A DNA stretch of 64,000 nt from Bacteroidota bacterium (GTDB lineage Bacteria; Bacteroidota; Bacteroidia; Bacteroidales; FEN-979), in NCBI GenBank assembly GCA_026391835.1, contig JAPLDF010000074.1, positions 1 to 64,000 of the forward strand, written 5' to 3'. Made by a program: the position numbers and the translations under genes. How positions within the stretch are numbered: position 1 is the stretch's first letter; each line of letters starts with the position of its first letter. The notes below the pieces were generated by a model, which had not been told where the DNA came from, did no database searches, and saw only the letters and a list, made by a program, of their open reading frames with translations. Below, in pieces: positions 53,517 through 61,992 of the stretch.

Positions 53517-54329
53517 ATGGAAGAACAATTCGCAAAGACCGAAATTCATAAACCGGAAAACATCGTCTATAAAAAGACCGACCTGATGGTCGACCGGCCG
53601 CTGAGCTATTGCCCGGGCTGTGGCCATGGCACCGCACACCGCATGCTGATGGAGGTGATCGAAGAGATGGGCATACAGGATAAAACCATCGGTGTTTCAC
53701 CGGTTGGCTGTTCGGTGCTGGCTTATGATTTCCTCGACATCGACATGATCGGTGCAGCCCACGGAAGAGCTCCCGCCCTGGCTACTGCCATCAAACGCAT
53801 GTGGCCAAATCACTTTGTTTTTACCTACCAGGGCGATGGCGACCTTGCCGCAATTGGCACCGCCGAGACCATTCATGCCTGTAACCGTGGCGAAAACATC
53901 ACAATCATCTTTATCAACAACGGTATTTATGGTATGACCGGTGGCCAGATGGCCCCGACAACCCTCCCGGGAATGCGCTCTTCCACCTCACCTTACGGCA
54001 GGGATGTGCCTACCATGGGGCACCCGCTCAAGATCACCGAACTTGTTGCCCAGCTTCCTGGTGTATATTATGTTACCCGCCAGGCAGTTCATACGCCGAA
54101 TAATGTCCGGAAAACCAAGAAAGCAATCCGCAAGGCTTTCGAACTCCAAAAAGAGAACAAGGGATTAAGTTTCATTGAAATCGTATCCAATTGCAATTCC
54201 GGATGGAAAATGACGCCTGTACAATCCAACAAATGGATGGAGGAAAATATGTTCCCGTTCTATGAACTTGGCGACATAAAGGTTGACGGAAAACTCGTGG
54301 AAAAGAAGGCTACGGCTGAAAAAGAATAA
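53517..54329 (+). CDS. 2-oxoacid:ferredoxin oxidoreductase beta subunit (TPP-binding)
   Basis: 270 residues. The Fe-S/TPP subunit shows SYCPGCGHG, the TPP motif GDGDLAAIGTAETIHA ending IIFINNG, and YGMTGGQMAPTT. Starts 2 bp after the alpha subunit stop. Its C-terminus has the KMTPVQSNKWMEENM-type tail of the KorB group. Confidence 0.92.
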   Translation: MEEQFAKTEIHKPENIVYKKTDLMVDRPLSYCPGCGHGTAHRMLMEVIEEMGIQDKTIGVSPVGCSVLAYDFLDIDMIGAAHGRAPALATAIKRMWPNHFVFTYQGDGDLAAIGTAETIHACNRGENITIIFINNGIYGMTGGQMAPTTLPGMRSSTSPYGRDVPTMGHPLKITELVAQLPGVYYVTRQAVHTPNNVRKTKKAIRKAFELQKENKGLSFIEIVSNCNSGWKMTPVQSNKWMEENMFPFYELGDIKVDGKLVEKKATAEKE

Positions 54330-54333
54330 ACTC

Positions 54334-54372
54334 CGTTCGAAATTCAAGATTCGTTATTCAATATTCGATATT
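54334..54372. repeat. Short heptamer-like near-repeat (attcgaa/attcaat)
   Basis: Near-copies of 7-bp attcgNN fill the gap right behind the beta-subunit stop codon, before the gamma subunit. Confidence 0.55.
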
Positions 54373-54380
54373 TATTTGAC

Positions 54381-54935
54381 ATGACAGAAGAGATCATTAT
54401 TGCCGGATTCGGAGGACAGGGTGTCCTTTCAATGGGGAAAATTCTCGCCTATTCAGGGGTGATGCAAAATAAAGAGGTCAGCTGGATGCCGTCCTACGGG
54501 CCTGAGATGCGCGGCGGAACAGCAAATGTTACAGTGATCATCAGCGATGAGCGGATCAGTTCACCCATCCTGAATGCTTACGACACGGCCATCATCCTCA
54601 ATCAGCAATCGATGGACAAGTTTGAAAAGACAGTTAAACCAGGTGGATTGCTCATATACGATCCCAATGGACTCACCCGGCTGCCGGAGCGGAAAGACAT
54701 CAATATCTACTCCATCGAAGCAGCCGATGAAGCCGGAAAGCGCGGTCTCTCGAAAATTTTCAATATGATCGTCCTGGGAGGTTTTCTGAAACTGAAACCA
54801 TTAGTTGCACCAGAATTTATTCACAAAGGACTTGAGAAATCCCTTCCTGCGCGCCACCATGCCCTCATCCCCGAGAATGAAAAAGCCATTGAGATCGGGA
54901 AAGAGCTTCTGAAACCGGTGCATATTCTCAATTAG
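54381..54935 (+). CDS. 2-oxoacid:ferredoxin oxidoreductase gamma subunit
   Basis: 184 residues. IIAGFGGQGVLSMGKILAYSG is the classic gamma-domain start, and PSYGPEMRGGTANVTVIIS the CoA-binding region. Completes the four-subunit enzyme. A strong hairpin terminator lies at 55016-55045. Confidence 0.93.
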   Translation: MTEEIIIAGFGGQGVLSMGKILAYSGVMQNKEVSWMPSYGPEMRGGTANVTVIISDERISSPILNAYDTAIILNQQSMDKFEKTVKPGGLLIYDPNGLTRLPERKDINIYSIEAADEAGKRGLSKIFNMIVLGGFLKLKPLVAPEFIHKGLEKSLPARHHALIPENEKAIEIGKELLKPVHILN

Positions 54936-54936
54936 G

Positions 54937-54987
54937 ACATTTAGACAAGCGGACAAGCAGACAAGCGGACGGGCGGACATGTGGACG
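54937..54987. repeat. Octamer tandem array GCGGACRR
   Basis: Six to seven units of gacaagcg/gacgggcg starting directly after the TAG stop of the gamma subunit, same strand orientation as at 60830. Confidence 0.9.
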
Positions 54988-55015
54988 ATAAAGTTTATAG
55001 TTTAAAAGGATTCGG

Positions 55016-55050
55016 ACGCCATGAAAGAGATGATCTTCATGGCGTTTTTA
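55016..55050 (+). terminator. Rho-independent-type terminator of the oxidoreductase operon
   Basis: Perfect 10-bp stem ACGCCATGAA / TTCATGGCGT (55016-55025 and 55036-55045) with a 10-nt loop, running into a T-rich tract (two runs of five T split by an A). Confidence 0.85.
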
Positions 55051-55061
55051 TTTTTATTCTT

Positions 55062-55101
55062 GGTGTATCTTCGTGCTTACTTCGTGTATCTTCGTGAGAC
55101 C
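55062..55101. repeat. Interspersed short repeat (tatcttcgtg)
   Basis: Two near-copies of gtgtatcttcgtg about 20 bp apart just upstream of the TIGR02757 gene; a related trace (tacacgaagatacaaa) lies at 7002-7018. Confidence 0.5.
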
Positions 55102-55115
55102 AATTAAATATCAAT

Positions 55116-55895
55116 TTGAATCCTGCATTTCGCACTGCGACCGATCAAGAGTTAAAAGAGTTATTAGACCATAAGGTCCTGGAATACAACACACCAGAAT
55201 TTATTGCGGATGACCCGGTCTCTGTTCCGCACCTGTTTACCCTGAAACAGGATATCGAAATTTCGGGCTTCCTCAGTGCAACAATTGCCTGGGGGAACAG
55301 GAAATCGATCGTTCAGGATTCAAACAGGCTTGTTCAGATGATGGACAACACACCGTATGATTTTCTGCTTCATGCAAAGCCGGAAGATTTCAAACCGTTT
55401 CTCCGGTTTGTACACCGCACCTTCAATGGAGATGACTGCCTGTTCTTTCTTACTTCGCTGCAGGCTATTTACAGGCAGTACCAAAGCCTGGAACCACTTT
55501 TCGCAACAATGAACGAACAGGGTCCTGCCCATGCCATCAGCCGGTTCAGGGAGCGGTTCCTGTCAACAGACCATCTCGGACGGTCGGAGAAACACATCGC
55601 AAACCCGCTGGCGGGTTCCGCAGCCAAACGGATAAATATGTTCCTGCGATGGATGGTGAGGCGTGATGCATGCGGCGTTGACTTTGGTCTCTGGAGATCA
55701 ATAAATCCGTCAATGTTGATCTGCCCCCTGGATATTCATGTTGGGCGCGTGGCACGTTCACTGGGACTGCTGCACCGGGCCCAGAACGATTGGAAAGCCG
55801 CCATAGAATTAACAGAATCACTCAGCATGTTTGATCCGCATGACCCGGTGAAATACGATTTTGCCCTTTTCGGGATGGGCGTTCACGGGTGGTAA
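55116..55895 (+). CDS. TIGR02757 family protein
   Basis: 259 residues. The motif set LSATIAWGNRKSIVQDSNRL, KRINMFLRWMVRRD and MLICPLDIHVGRVARSLGLL resembles the TIGR02757 family, related in fold to HhH-GPD DNA glycosylases; biochemical role not established. The start is TTG at 55116; no ATG is available before the conserved region. Confidence 0.85.
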   Translation: MNPAFRTATDQELKELLDHKVLEYNTPEFIADDPVSVPHLFTLKQDIEISGFLSATIAWGNRKSIVQDSNRLVQMMDNTPYDFLLHAKPEDFKPFLRFVHRTFNGDDCLFFLTSLQAIYRQYQSLEPLFATMNEQGPAHAISRFRERFLSTDHLGRSEKHIANPLAGSAAKRINMFLRWMVRRDACGVDFGLWRSINPSMLICPLDIHVGRVARSLGLLHRAQNDWKAAIELTESLSMFDPHDPVKYDFALFGMGVHGW

Positions 55896-55905
55896 GCAAC
55901 AACCC

Positions 55906-55943
55906 AAAATCGTAAAATCGTAAATCGTAAATCGTAAATCAAA
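55906..55943. repeat. Heptamer array AAATCGT (inverted TTTACGA family)
   Basis: About five 7-bp units starting 10 bp after the TIGR02757 stop and ending at the ATG of the YqaE gene, whose leader they form. Confidence 0.9.
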
Positions 55944-56096
55944 ATGGGTTTCCTTCGAGCCATCATCTGCATCATCTTTCCACCTCTTGCCGTGCTTGAC
56001 CGTGGCTGCGGCGCAATCTTACTTGTTTTTATCCTGACCTGCTGCGGCTGGATCCCCGGCGTGATTGCTGCCATTGTCTTTAACATGAGAAGATAA
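55944..56096 (+). CDS. YqaE/Pmp3 family small membrane protein
   Basis: 50 residues. Two membrane helices; the family pattern FPPLAVLDRGCG and LTCCGWIPGVIAAIV is complete. Members help membrane potential or stress tolerance in yeast and bacteria. The gene starts directly behind a heptamer array. Confidence 0.88.
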   Translation: MGFLRAIICIIFPPLAVLDRGCGAILLVFILTCCGWIPGVIAAIVFNMRR

Positions 56097-56159
56097 TAGC
56101 CATAGGGTTACGGTGACTGGCCCCCTTTTATCCGGTTAATTTCTCTATCTTGCGGCCAT

Positions 56160-56609
56160 ATGAAGTCATTACGGAAAAAAATCATCGCATACTTTCTCGG
56201 GCTCTTTACCCTTCCCAGGGTTAAAGAGCTAATTGGCGGCTATGCCAGGATGTTTCTTGGAGAAGCAGGAAGGTATTCGACAGGAATAAAGGCGGAGGCG
56301 GTTGATACCAGGGAGACCTTCACGATCCTAACCAAGTATATCAAAAAGGAGAAGATCACCAGGGAAGAGAAGAAGAAATTTAAAAAGCAGGTCATCGACA
56401 TCCTGAGGAGTTCAGGCGTAATCGTTCCTGTGATGCTTATTCCTTTGCCATTTATCGGAACCCTGCTGCTGATCATCATGGATCACCTGCTGCTGAGCAT
56501 GCACATACAACTGTTGCCCGACTCATTTTATCCAAAAGAGAAAACCGGTTTACTTACACCCGAGGGAATCGAAAAAGATCTGAAAAAAGACAAGAACTTC
56601 GTATTGTAG
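56160..56609 (+). CDS. LETM1-like membrane protein
   Basis: 149 residues. A charged helix (KEKITREEKKKFKKQVIDIL, about 61-80) leads into a hydrophobic helix VIVPVMLIPLPFIGTLLLII and the tail HIQLLPDSFYPK, which parallels the LETM1 pattern of acidic/basic helix, Pro-rich membrane helix and LPSTF. LETM1 is known for mitochondrial K+/H+ or Ca2+ exchange; a few Bacteroidota carry such proteins. Function here unknown. Confidence 0.6.
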   Translation: MKSLRKKIIAYFLGLFTLPRVKELIGGYARMFLGEAGRYSTGIKAEAVDTRETFTILTKYIKKEKITREEKKKFKKQVIDILRSSGVIVPVMLIPLPFIGTLLLIIMDHLLLSMHIQLLPDSFYPKEKTGLLTPEGIEKDLKKDKNFVL

Positions 56610-56637
56610 CAAATACGCCGCACGCCCTGTCACACAC

Positions 56638-57222
56638 CTATTCTATCTTCTTAAGGGTTTCAATGGCTTCGGTAATATGCTTCTCAAAATTGAGTTGCGA
56701 GGAGAACATCATCCTGATCACTCCATGCTTGTCAACAACAAAGGTGACGCGACCGGGTATTACCCCCAATGACTTGCCAACACCATACTTGTCGGCAACC
56801 GTCTTGTCCCTGTCCGAAAGCAGGATAAACGGTAATTTATGATTGGCTGCAAACGCCTGGTGCGAGGCAACATCATCGGAACTGATACCGATCACCACAG
56901 CACCGGCTGCCTTGAAAACTTCATAGTTATCACGGAAACTGCAGGCCTCCTTGGTACAGCCATACGACTCATCCTTGGGGTAAAAAAATATTACCAGGTT
57001 TGACTTTCCCAGGAAATCACTGAGATTCATCCTCTTTCCAAACTGATCGGGTAATGAGAAATCGGGAGCCTTGCTGCCGACCTCAATTTTGTTTACCATG
57101 TTGTTGTTGTTTTTAATTCCCGGTGTTACTCCGGAAGGTGCCGGTGAATTATTACTGCAATTGCACAATAAACCACCTGAAAGAAATATTAGCAATCCAT
57201 AAAAACAGGATTTTCGGAACAT
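56638..57222 (-). CDS. Exported Bcp/AhpC-type peroxiredoxin
   Basis: 194 residues. The N-terminal hydrophobic segment (LLIFLSGGLLCNCS) is a signal peptide, possibly of a lipoprotein (weak lipobox). The thioredoxin fold has the Bcp motif with peroxidatic Cys in YGCTKEACSFRD and a resolving Cys five residues later. It reduces hydroperoxides, here probably in the periplasm. The TPGC motif of typical Bcp reads SYGC. Confidence 0.88.
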   Translation of the reverse strand: MFRKSCFYGLLIFLSGGLLCNCSNNSPAPSGVTPGIKNNNNMVNKIEVGSKAPDFSLPDQFGKRMNLSDFLGKSNLVIFFYPKDESYGCTKEACSFRDNYEVFKAAGAVVIGISSDDVASHQAFAANHKLPFILLSDRDKTVADKYGVGKSLGVIPGRVTFVVDKHGVIRMMFSSQLNFEKHITEAIETLKKIE

Positions 57223-57328
57223 AAAACCATTTTGTTCACAGGAAAAACAGAAACTATAAAGATAAGAAAATAAACGATGGGAATATAATTTGTTTTCAGG
57301 TCAAAAGGGACCAGGGGTAGGTTTCAGA

Positions 57329-57360
57329 TTTGCCCAGCTATGCAAAAATCCCTAAGTTTG
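57329..57360 (+). promoter_or_regulatory. Promoter of the 340-residue protein gene
   Basis: TTTG at 57329-57332 and TAAGTTTG at 57353-57360, spacer 20 bp. It places the start codon after 57360, so the ATG at 57370 or 57379 is preferred over the one at 57340. Confidence 0.5.
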
Positions 57361-57369
57361 CACGCTAAA

Positions 57370-58392
57370 ATGCAACCCATGCTCAAACAACTCATCGCGC
57401 GGCAAATGGTGAAAAGGACCAAAAGCCGCCAGTTCCCGGTCGATTACCTTGAACAAAAACATGTTGACCAGGCACAGCCTTATCCGAACGACAGTTCCTA
57501 CTTCTATGGCGGCGACAAACAGGGAAATGCATTCATTACCCGCATGGCATTCAGGGAGCCTAAACGTGCCAATGAGTACTGGTTCGATTTTTTCCTGAAA
57601 GACCATGGGTATTTCGGACTGACCTCATCCCCCGGACCGGAAGGTGTTGGATTTCAGCAGGGCACCCTCAAATGGGAAGCCATTGAAACCGGGAAGATCT
57701 GGCGGGTAACCTTCGAAGGAACTGTTCATGATCGTGGAGGAAAACCTCACCGCTGCATCACCAACCTCGTCTTTACCGGTGATCACCCGGTGTACGATTT
57801 TGCAAAGAGTTCTGACCATACAGCCATTGCCAGCGCAATAGCAGCCGAGAAATGGACCAAACAGTTCTTCCATGCCATGAAGGATACCCACCAGGTACAT
57901 TATGAACAAACCGGAAGAATCAAAGGCTCAATAATCCTTGACGGGAAAACCATTCAACTCGATATGACAGGTTCGCGCGACCACTCGTTCGGTTCCCGCA
58001 ACTGGCTTACCTGGGACCGTCATTACTGGATTACAGGCGTTTCAGATGCCGGTATTCACTGGACGGTTACGACGATCAAGTGGCAATTCCTCGGACGTCT
58101 TACAGCAGGTTTTATCACAGCCGCCGACGGCACCACCGATGCCATTGTGGCCTGTACCGACCTCGAAACAGTTTCAAAAGAACAACTGCTGCCCGACCAT
58201 GGTATTGTTGACATTAAAACCCGCGCCGGTAAAACCCACCGGATGGAATTCTGGCGACATGGAGAGTTCCCTTACCTGCACGATGGTAAATACATGATGC
58301 GCGAAGGGATCGGAACCTATAAATTCGATGGCGTTGATGGCGTCGGGATGGTTGAATTCGGGTTTCATTCGGATAAATACAAGGGAATTTGA
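57370..58392 (+). CDS. Hypothetical lipocalin-like/DUF2804-type protein
   Basis: 340 residues from the ATG at 57370. No signal peptide. The sequence has many aromatic-rich strands (YWFDFFLKDHGYFGL, SRDHSFGSRNWLTWDRHYWI, IHWTVTTIKW), a pattern like the lipocalin-type beta-barrel proteins of the DUF2804 group, though I cannot match it to a named family. It precedes the phosphotransferase-like gene by 49 bp and shares its strand, so the pair probably works together. Substrate unknown. Confidence 0.6.
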   Translation: MQPMLKQLIARQMVKRTKSRQFPVDYLEQKHVDQAQPYPNDSSYFYGGDKQGNAFITRMAFREPKRANEYWFDFFLKDHGYFGLTSSPGPEGVGFQQGTLKWEAIETGKIWRVTFEGTVHDRGGKPHRCITNLVFTGDHPVYDFAKSSDHTAIASAIAAEKWTKQFFHAMKDTHQVHYEQTGRIKGSIILDGKTIQLDMTGSRDHSFGSRNWLTWDRHYWITGVSDAGIHWTVTTIKWQFLGRLTAGFITAADGTTDAIVACTDLETVSKEQLLPDHGIVDIKTRAGKTHRMEFWRHGEFPYLHDGKYMMREGIGTYKFDGVDGVGMVEFGFHSDKYKGI

Positions 58393-58418
58393 AGATTTGG
58401 AAATTTGAAAATTTGAAG
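58386..58418. repeat. Short near-repeat gaaatttg/aaaatttg
   Basis: About four 7-8 bp near-copies overlapping the stop of the preceding gene (58390-58392). Another member of the stop-adjacent repeat set. Confidence 0.6.
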
Positions 58419-58441
58419 GTGGTGGAGAGGAGGATTGCGAT

Positions 58442-60829
58442 TTGATCCGGTTTTTGCATGAGATCACGAATGAGGAAGTCGGCGGAAAGGCACAGGGGCT
58501 CAAGACATTAAAAGAGATCGGGCTGAAGGTGCCCGGGGCCTTTGTCATGATCCACCCGAAAGTTGAGACACTCGATGATGAAGTTGTCAGAAAGCATCTT
58601 ACCATCCTGGGTGCCGGCCCGAAAGCAGTCCGTTCATCAGCTGTAAGTGAGGACGGCAACTCCGCATCATTTGCCGGCCAGTTCGAAACCTATCTCGACC
58701 TAAATACTTTTGAGGAAATAAAAACTGCCATTGTAAAATGCATCGAGGCGGCAAACGGGGACCGTGTGCGATCCTATGCCGGGAATATGCTCTCTGAAGC
58801 CGACCTGCGCATCTCGGTAATCCTGCAAAACATGGTGGATGCCCGCGTGGCCGGCGTCGTTTTCTCCGCAAACCCCGTTAACAACAGGCGTGATAAAATC
58901 ATTATCAACGCGGTGGCCGGAAAAGGAGAACAACTGGTAAGCGGGATCGCGGACTCCCATCATTACGAAATTTTCCGCAGCGGATCGAACGCCGCGTCTG
59001 AATCAGCGAAAAACGGGCAACTTCTTGACGAAAAACACCTTCGGGAGATACTGGAAGGTACACTGCAGTCCGAAAACCATTTCGGCCAGCCAGTCGATCT
59101 CGAATGGGCCATCGACCACGACGGCACCTTGCACTGGCTTCAGGTACGACCGGTTACCACCCTTGACGATGTTCATTTCAATGAACTTGACACGGTGAAA
59201 GGAACCAGCAACGACATCTGGACACTTGGGAATATCGGAGAGATGATGCCGGGAGTCGCCACCCCGTTGACCTATTCGGTAAGTGCCGAAGCCATTGATT
59301 ACGGCATGACCGCCCTGGCTGAAAAGGCGGGTGCTTTCAAACTAAAAAACCGCACTACGCCAAGGTACATCCAGATGTTTTACAACCGGCTGTTCATCAA
59401 CATGAGCAACATGATGGATTATCCGAAAAATGTATGGCTCAACAAGGCCTCGGATGTGCAGTTTGCCCTGAGCGGTAAAATTTTCCCGGGCGTGGAAGCA
59501 AAGCCGGATGTAATTCTTCCCGTGCGGATGCTTAATTTTTGCAGGCAGATGATCAGCACCGGCAGGGCGTCAAAATACATGGAAGAACTTAAAGTCCTGG
59601 AAGCCGGGTTCATTATTGAAACGGGCGGGTCAATGCAGGAACTGCACGAAAACCTTCAGAAGGCAATCCTGCCGCTGGGAATCGGTTTCGGGCATCATCT
59701 CGGCGCCTCTGCCCAGTCGGGAACGTTATATTCGGCTTTTATGCGCATCATGACCGGTGATAAACGTTTGCCTGGGGCTGAGGATCATCATGTTGCCACC
59801 ATGCTCCTGCTGGATATTCCCGAAATTGAGAGTGCCGACGCAGTGAAGACCCTTGAACTGTTCGCAACGCAGATCCGCGCTGACAAACGTTTTGCCGGCC
59901 GGTTTGAAACTGCCGCCCCGGCCGATGCGCTTGAAATCCTGCAACATGATGCACCACCCGAAATATCGAAGCAATTCCTTCTCTTTATTGAACGTCATGG
60001 TCACCGCTGCGTCAGGGAATCGGAACTACGTGAAAAAACATGGGAAGAGAATCCCGGGCAACTGATTCAGATGCTACAAACCCGGGTGCGGGTGGGAGAA
60101 GCAAAGCATGCACCTCACAATGTGCCGGAGGAAATCCGGAAAGCTATTGAACCACAGCCTTTTATCAAACGTAAAATCCTGATGGCCATGATCCCGACAG
60201 CCCGGAAAGCCGTGGCAAGACGGGAGATCACCAAAGCCTTGTCTATCAAAATGGTAAGCAAGGTCCGGAAAGGATACCGGATACTTTCAGATCAAATGCT
60301 GAAAGCCGGGCTGCTGGATGATACAGATCAGATTTATTTCCTGACACAAAATGAAATCGGGCAACTGCTCCGCGATCACAACCCTGCCTGGAAGATTAAA
60401 GCGAACAAGCGGCGAAAAATCCTGCCCGAACTCGACAGCCTCGTATTCGATGAGGTGAGTTTCGGAATCCCTGAACCGTTGGAACATGAGGCGGAAATTG
60501 AAGTTACCGAAGGACAACTGAAAGGAATACCCGTAAGCAGCGGGGTTGTTGAGGGGCAGGCACGGATCATCCATTCCCTTGAGGATGCTGAACAACTCTG
60601 TGAAGGAGAGATTATGGTGGCCGCTTTTACCGACATTGGCTGGACTCCCTATTTCAGCATCATCGCCGGGCTGATCACAGAGATTGGAAGCCCGCTCTCA
60701 CATGGTGCAGTAGTTGCCCGCGAATATGGGATCCCCGCGGTTGTCGGCGCCAAAGGCGCACGCAAGTTCCTGGAAAACGGCGACCTGGTCAGGCTGGATG
60801 GAAACAGGGGGATTATTGAGAAGGTGTGA
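58442..60829 (+). CDS. Rifampin-phosphotransferase-like PEP/pyruvate-binding enzyme
   Basis: 795 residues. An N-terminal ATP-grasp part has VGGKAQGLKTLKEIG, PKAVRSSAVSEDG and DLEWAIDHDGTLHWLQVRP (about 1-240). A helical middle (about 250-640) is the region that binds the substrate in rifampin phosphotransferase. The C-terminal swivelling domain shows GSPLSHGAVVAREYGIPAVVGA with the phospho-transferring His754. The order ATP-binding, substrate-binding, His domain matches rifampin phosphotransferase and not PEP synthase. The real substrate is unknown. Start is TTG at 58442; no ATG lies near. An octamer array begins at the stop codon. Confidence 0.82.
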   Translation: MIRFLHEITNEEVGGKAQGLKTLKEIGLKVPGAFVMIHPKVETLDDEVVRKHLTILGAGPKAVRSSAVSEDGNSASFAGQFETYLDLNTFEEIKTAIVKCIEAANGDRVRSYAGNMLSEADLRISVILQNMVDARVAGVVFSANPVNNRRDKIIINAVAGKGEQLVSGIADSHHYEIFRSGSNAASESAKNGQLLDEKHLREILEGTLQSENHFGQPVDLEWAIDHDGTLHWLQVRPVTTLDDVHFNELDTVKGTSNDIWTLGNIGEMMPGVATPLTYSVSAEAIDYGMTALAEKAGAFKLKNRTTPRYIQMFYNRLFINMSNMMDYPKNVWLNKASDVQFALSGKIFPGVEAKPDVILPVRMLNFCRQMISTGRASKYMEELKVLEAGFIIETGGSMQELHENLQKAILPLGIGFGHHLGASAQSGTLYSAFMRIMTGDKRLPGAEDHHVATMLLLDIPEIESADAVKTLELFATQIRADKRFAGRFETAAPADALEILQHDAPPEISKQFLLFIERHGHRCVRESELREKTWEENPGQLIQMLQTRVRVGEAKHAPHNVPEEIRKAIEPQPFIKRKILMAMIPTARKAVARREITKALSIKMVSKVRKGYRILSDQMLKAGLLDDTDQIYFLTQNEIGQLLRDHNPAWKIKANKRRKILPELDSLVFDEVSFGIPEPLEHEAEIEVTEGQLKGIPVSSGVVEGQARIIHSLEDAEQLCEGEIMVAAFTDIGWTPYFSIIAGLITEIGSPLSHGAVVAREYGIPAVVGAKGARKFLENGDLVRLDGNRGIIEKV

Positions 60830-60905
60830 ACGGGCGGACAAGCGGACAAGCGGACGGGCGGACAAGCGGACGGGCGGACGGGCGGACGGGCGGACAAGCG
60901 GACGA
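60830..60905. repeat. Octamer tandem array GCGGACRR
   Basis: Nine to ten 8-bp units of gcggacaa/gcggacgg beginning on the base after the TGA stop of the phosphotransferase-like gene. Confidence 0.95.
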
Positions 60906-61017
60906 GAGGTATGAAATAAAATACAATGTCAAGCGATCTTTTTGCTCTGTGGGATCAACATCGTAAAAAAAACTCAATTCCTTACTTACCCCACTACAGG
61001 TGTGGCATTACGGATGA

Positions 61018-61785
61018 TTAAAAAAGGAATTTATCCTGCAACTGCGGAATATCTGCATTCAGAATATCATGCAGGTAAAATTCCAGCCCATGGTATTTTT
61101 GGCCGATCCGGTCAAGCGCCGCCTGCAGGTATTCCCTGCGTACTTCCAGCAATGGCCGGAGTATCTCGCCGTTATGACCTGATTCCGTCACCTTGCGAAT
61201 AATCTTTTCAGCAAATGGAGCCGCAACTATATTGGTGGCCATATAATCGTCCCATATATCTTTCATTTCCACACCAAGGGCCGTCAGCAGGAACAGGGTG
61301 GCCATACCGGTACGGTCCTTCCCCGCAGCACAGTGGTATACAAGCGGCAGGTTTTCCGTTGTTGCAAGAATGTGGAGAAATTTCCTGAAATCAGCCTGGT
61401 GTGAATCCACCATCCGGGTATAATCCCCGATCAAAACCGTTTCCAGCCCCCTGGCATCGTTGTTTTCAAGGAACTTTTCCGCTTTTTCACGCGCAGCATC
61501 ATGAATGTCAATGTGAATCACATCTTTTACAGTAAGAATGACCTTGTCGGGACGCTGTTCCAGTTCACGTTGCGCACGCAGGTCAATGATGGTACCGAGT
61601 TTCAATTGCTCCAACGTAAATATGTCATCATCCGTGAGTGAATAAAAATCTCCACTGCGGTAAAGCACTCCCGGCTTGATGTGCCGGCCATCTTTCGTCG
61701 CAATTCCGCCCAGGTCGCGGAAATTAAGCTGGTGAGTTAAAATTGTTTTCAAAGCTCTTTGTTTTCTGAATGCAAAAGTACCCAT
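61018..61785 (-). CDS. Tyrosine-specific protein phosphatase family
   Basis: 255 residues from the ATG at 61785. The phosphatase loop HCAAGKDRTGMATLFL (CX5R) and NFRDLGG, LYRSGDFYSL are typical of the PTP-type DUF/Y_phosphatase3 group. A -7 box TACTTTTG at 61773-61780 lies inside this start, so the TTG at 61752 (MKTILTHQLNF) could be the true start. An upstream ATG (61917) lies in an intergenic repeat and is rejected. Confidence 0.85.
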   Translation of the reverse strand: MGTFAFRKQRALKTILTHQLNFRDLGGIATKDGRHIKPGVLYRSGDFYSLTDDDIFTLEQLKLGTIIDLRAQRELEQRPDKVILTVKDVIHIDIHDAAREKAEKFLENNDARGLETVLIGDYTRMVDSHQADFRKFLHILATTENLPLVYHCAAGKDRTGMATLFLLTALGVEMKDIWDDYMATNIVAAPFAEKIIRKVTESGHNGEILRPLLEVRREYLQAALDRIGQKYHGLEFYLHDILNADIPQLQDKFLF

Positions 61786-61845
61786 TTTAAACTGATGCAG
61801 TACTTGTCGTGCCATGGGTTCCCTGTGCCCATCAGTGTCGCCTCC

Positions 61846-61896
61846 GTGCGTTCTCCGCGTTCTCTGCGTTCTCTGCGGTTTATTAAAAAAAAAATC
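61846..61896. repeat. Interspersed short repeat (ttctctgcg/ttctccgcg)
   Basis: Three to four near-copies of a 9-bp unit upstream of the phosphatase; rough relative in style of the repeats at 13992 and 55062. Confidence 0.5.
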
Positions 61897-61946
61897 AGCA
61901 TCCTGCTTGAAACACACAATTAATCCTGGTTAAACCAATGTATTTA

Positions 61947-61954
61947 TAACTTTG
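61947..61954 (+). promoter_or_regulatory. -7 box of the GH3 gene
   Basis: TAACTTTG, 39 bp before the ATG at 61993; no clear -33 TTG. Confidence 0.4.
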
Positions 61955-61992
61955 TAGCACGTCAGAAAAACACATAAATACATCACCAGCTT

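Noticed and set aside
58442-60829. Assignment as phosphoenolpyruvate synthase
   Set aside because: The C-terminal PEP-binding barrel is absent; the His domain is at the end as in rifampin phosphotransferase.
41278-60905. CRISPR arrays at the octamer repeats
   Set aside because: Unit is 8 bp with no spacers and no cas genes are present.
61786-61917. Longer N-terminus of the tyrosine phosphatase frame
   Set aside because: It is translated from an interspersed repeat and the conserved part starts later.
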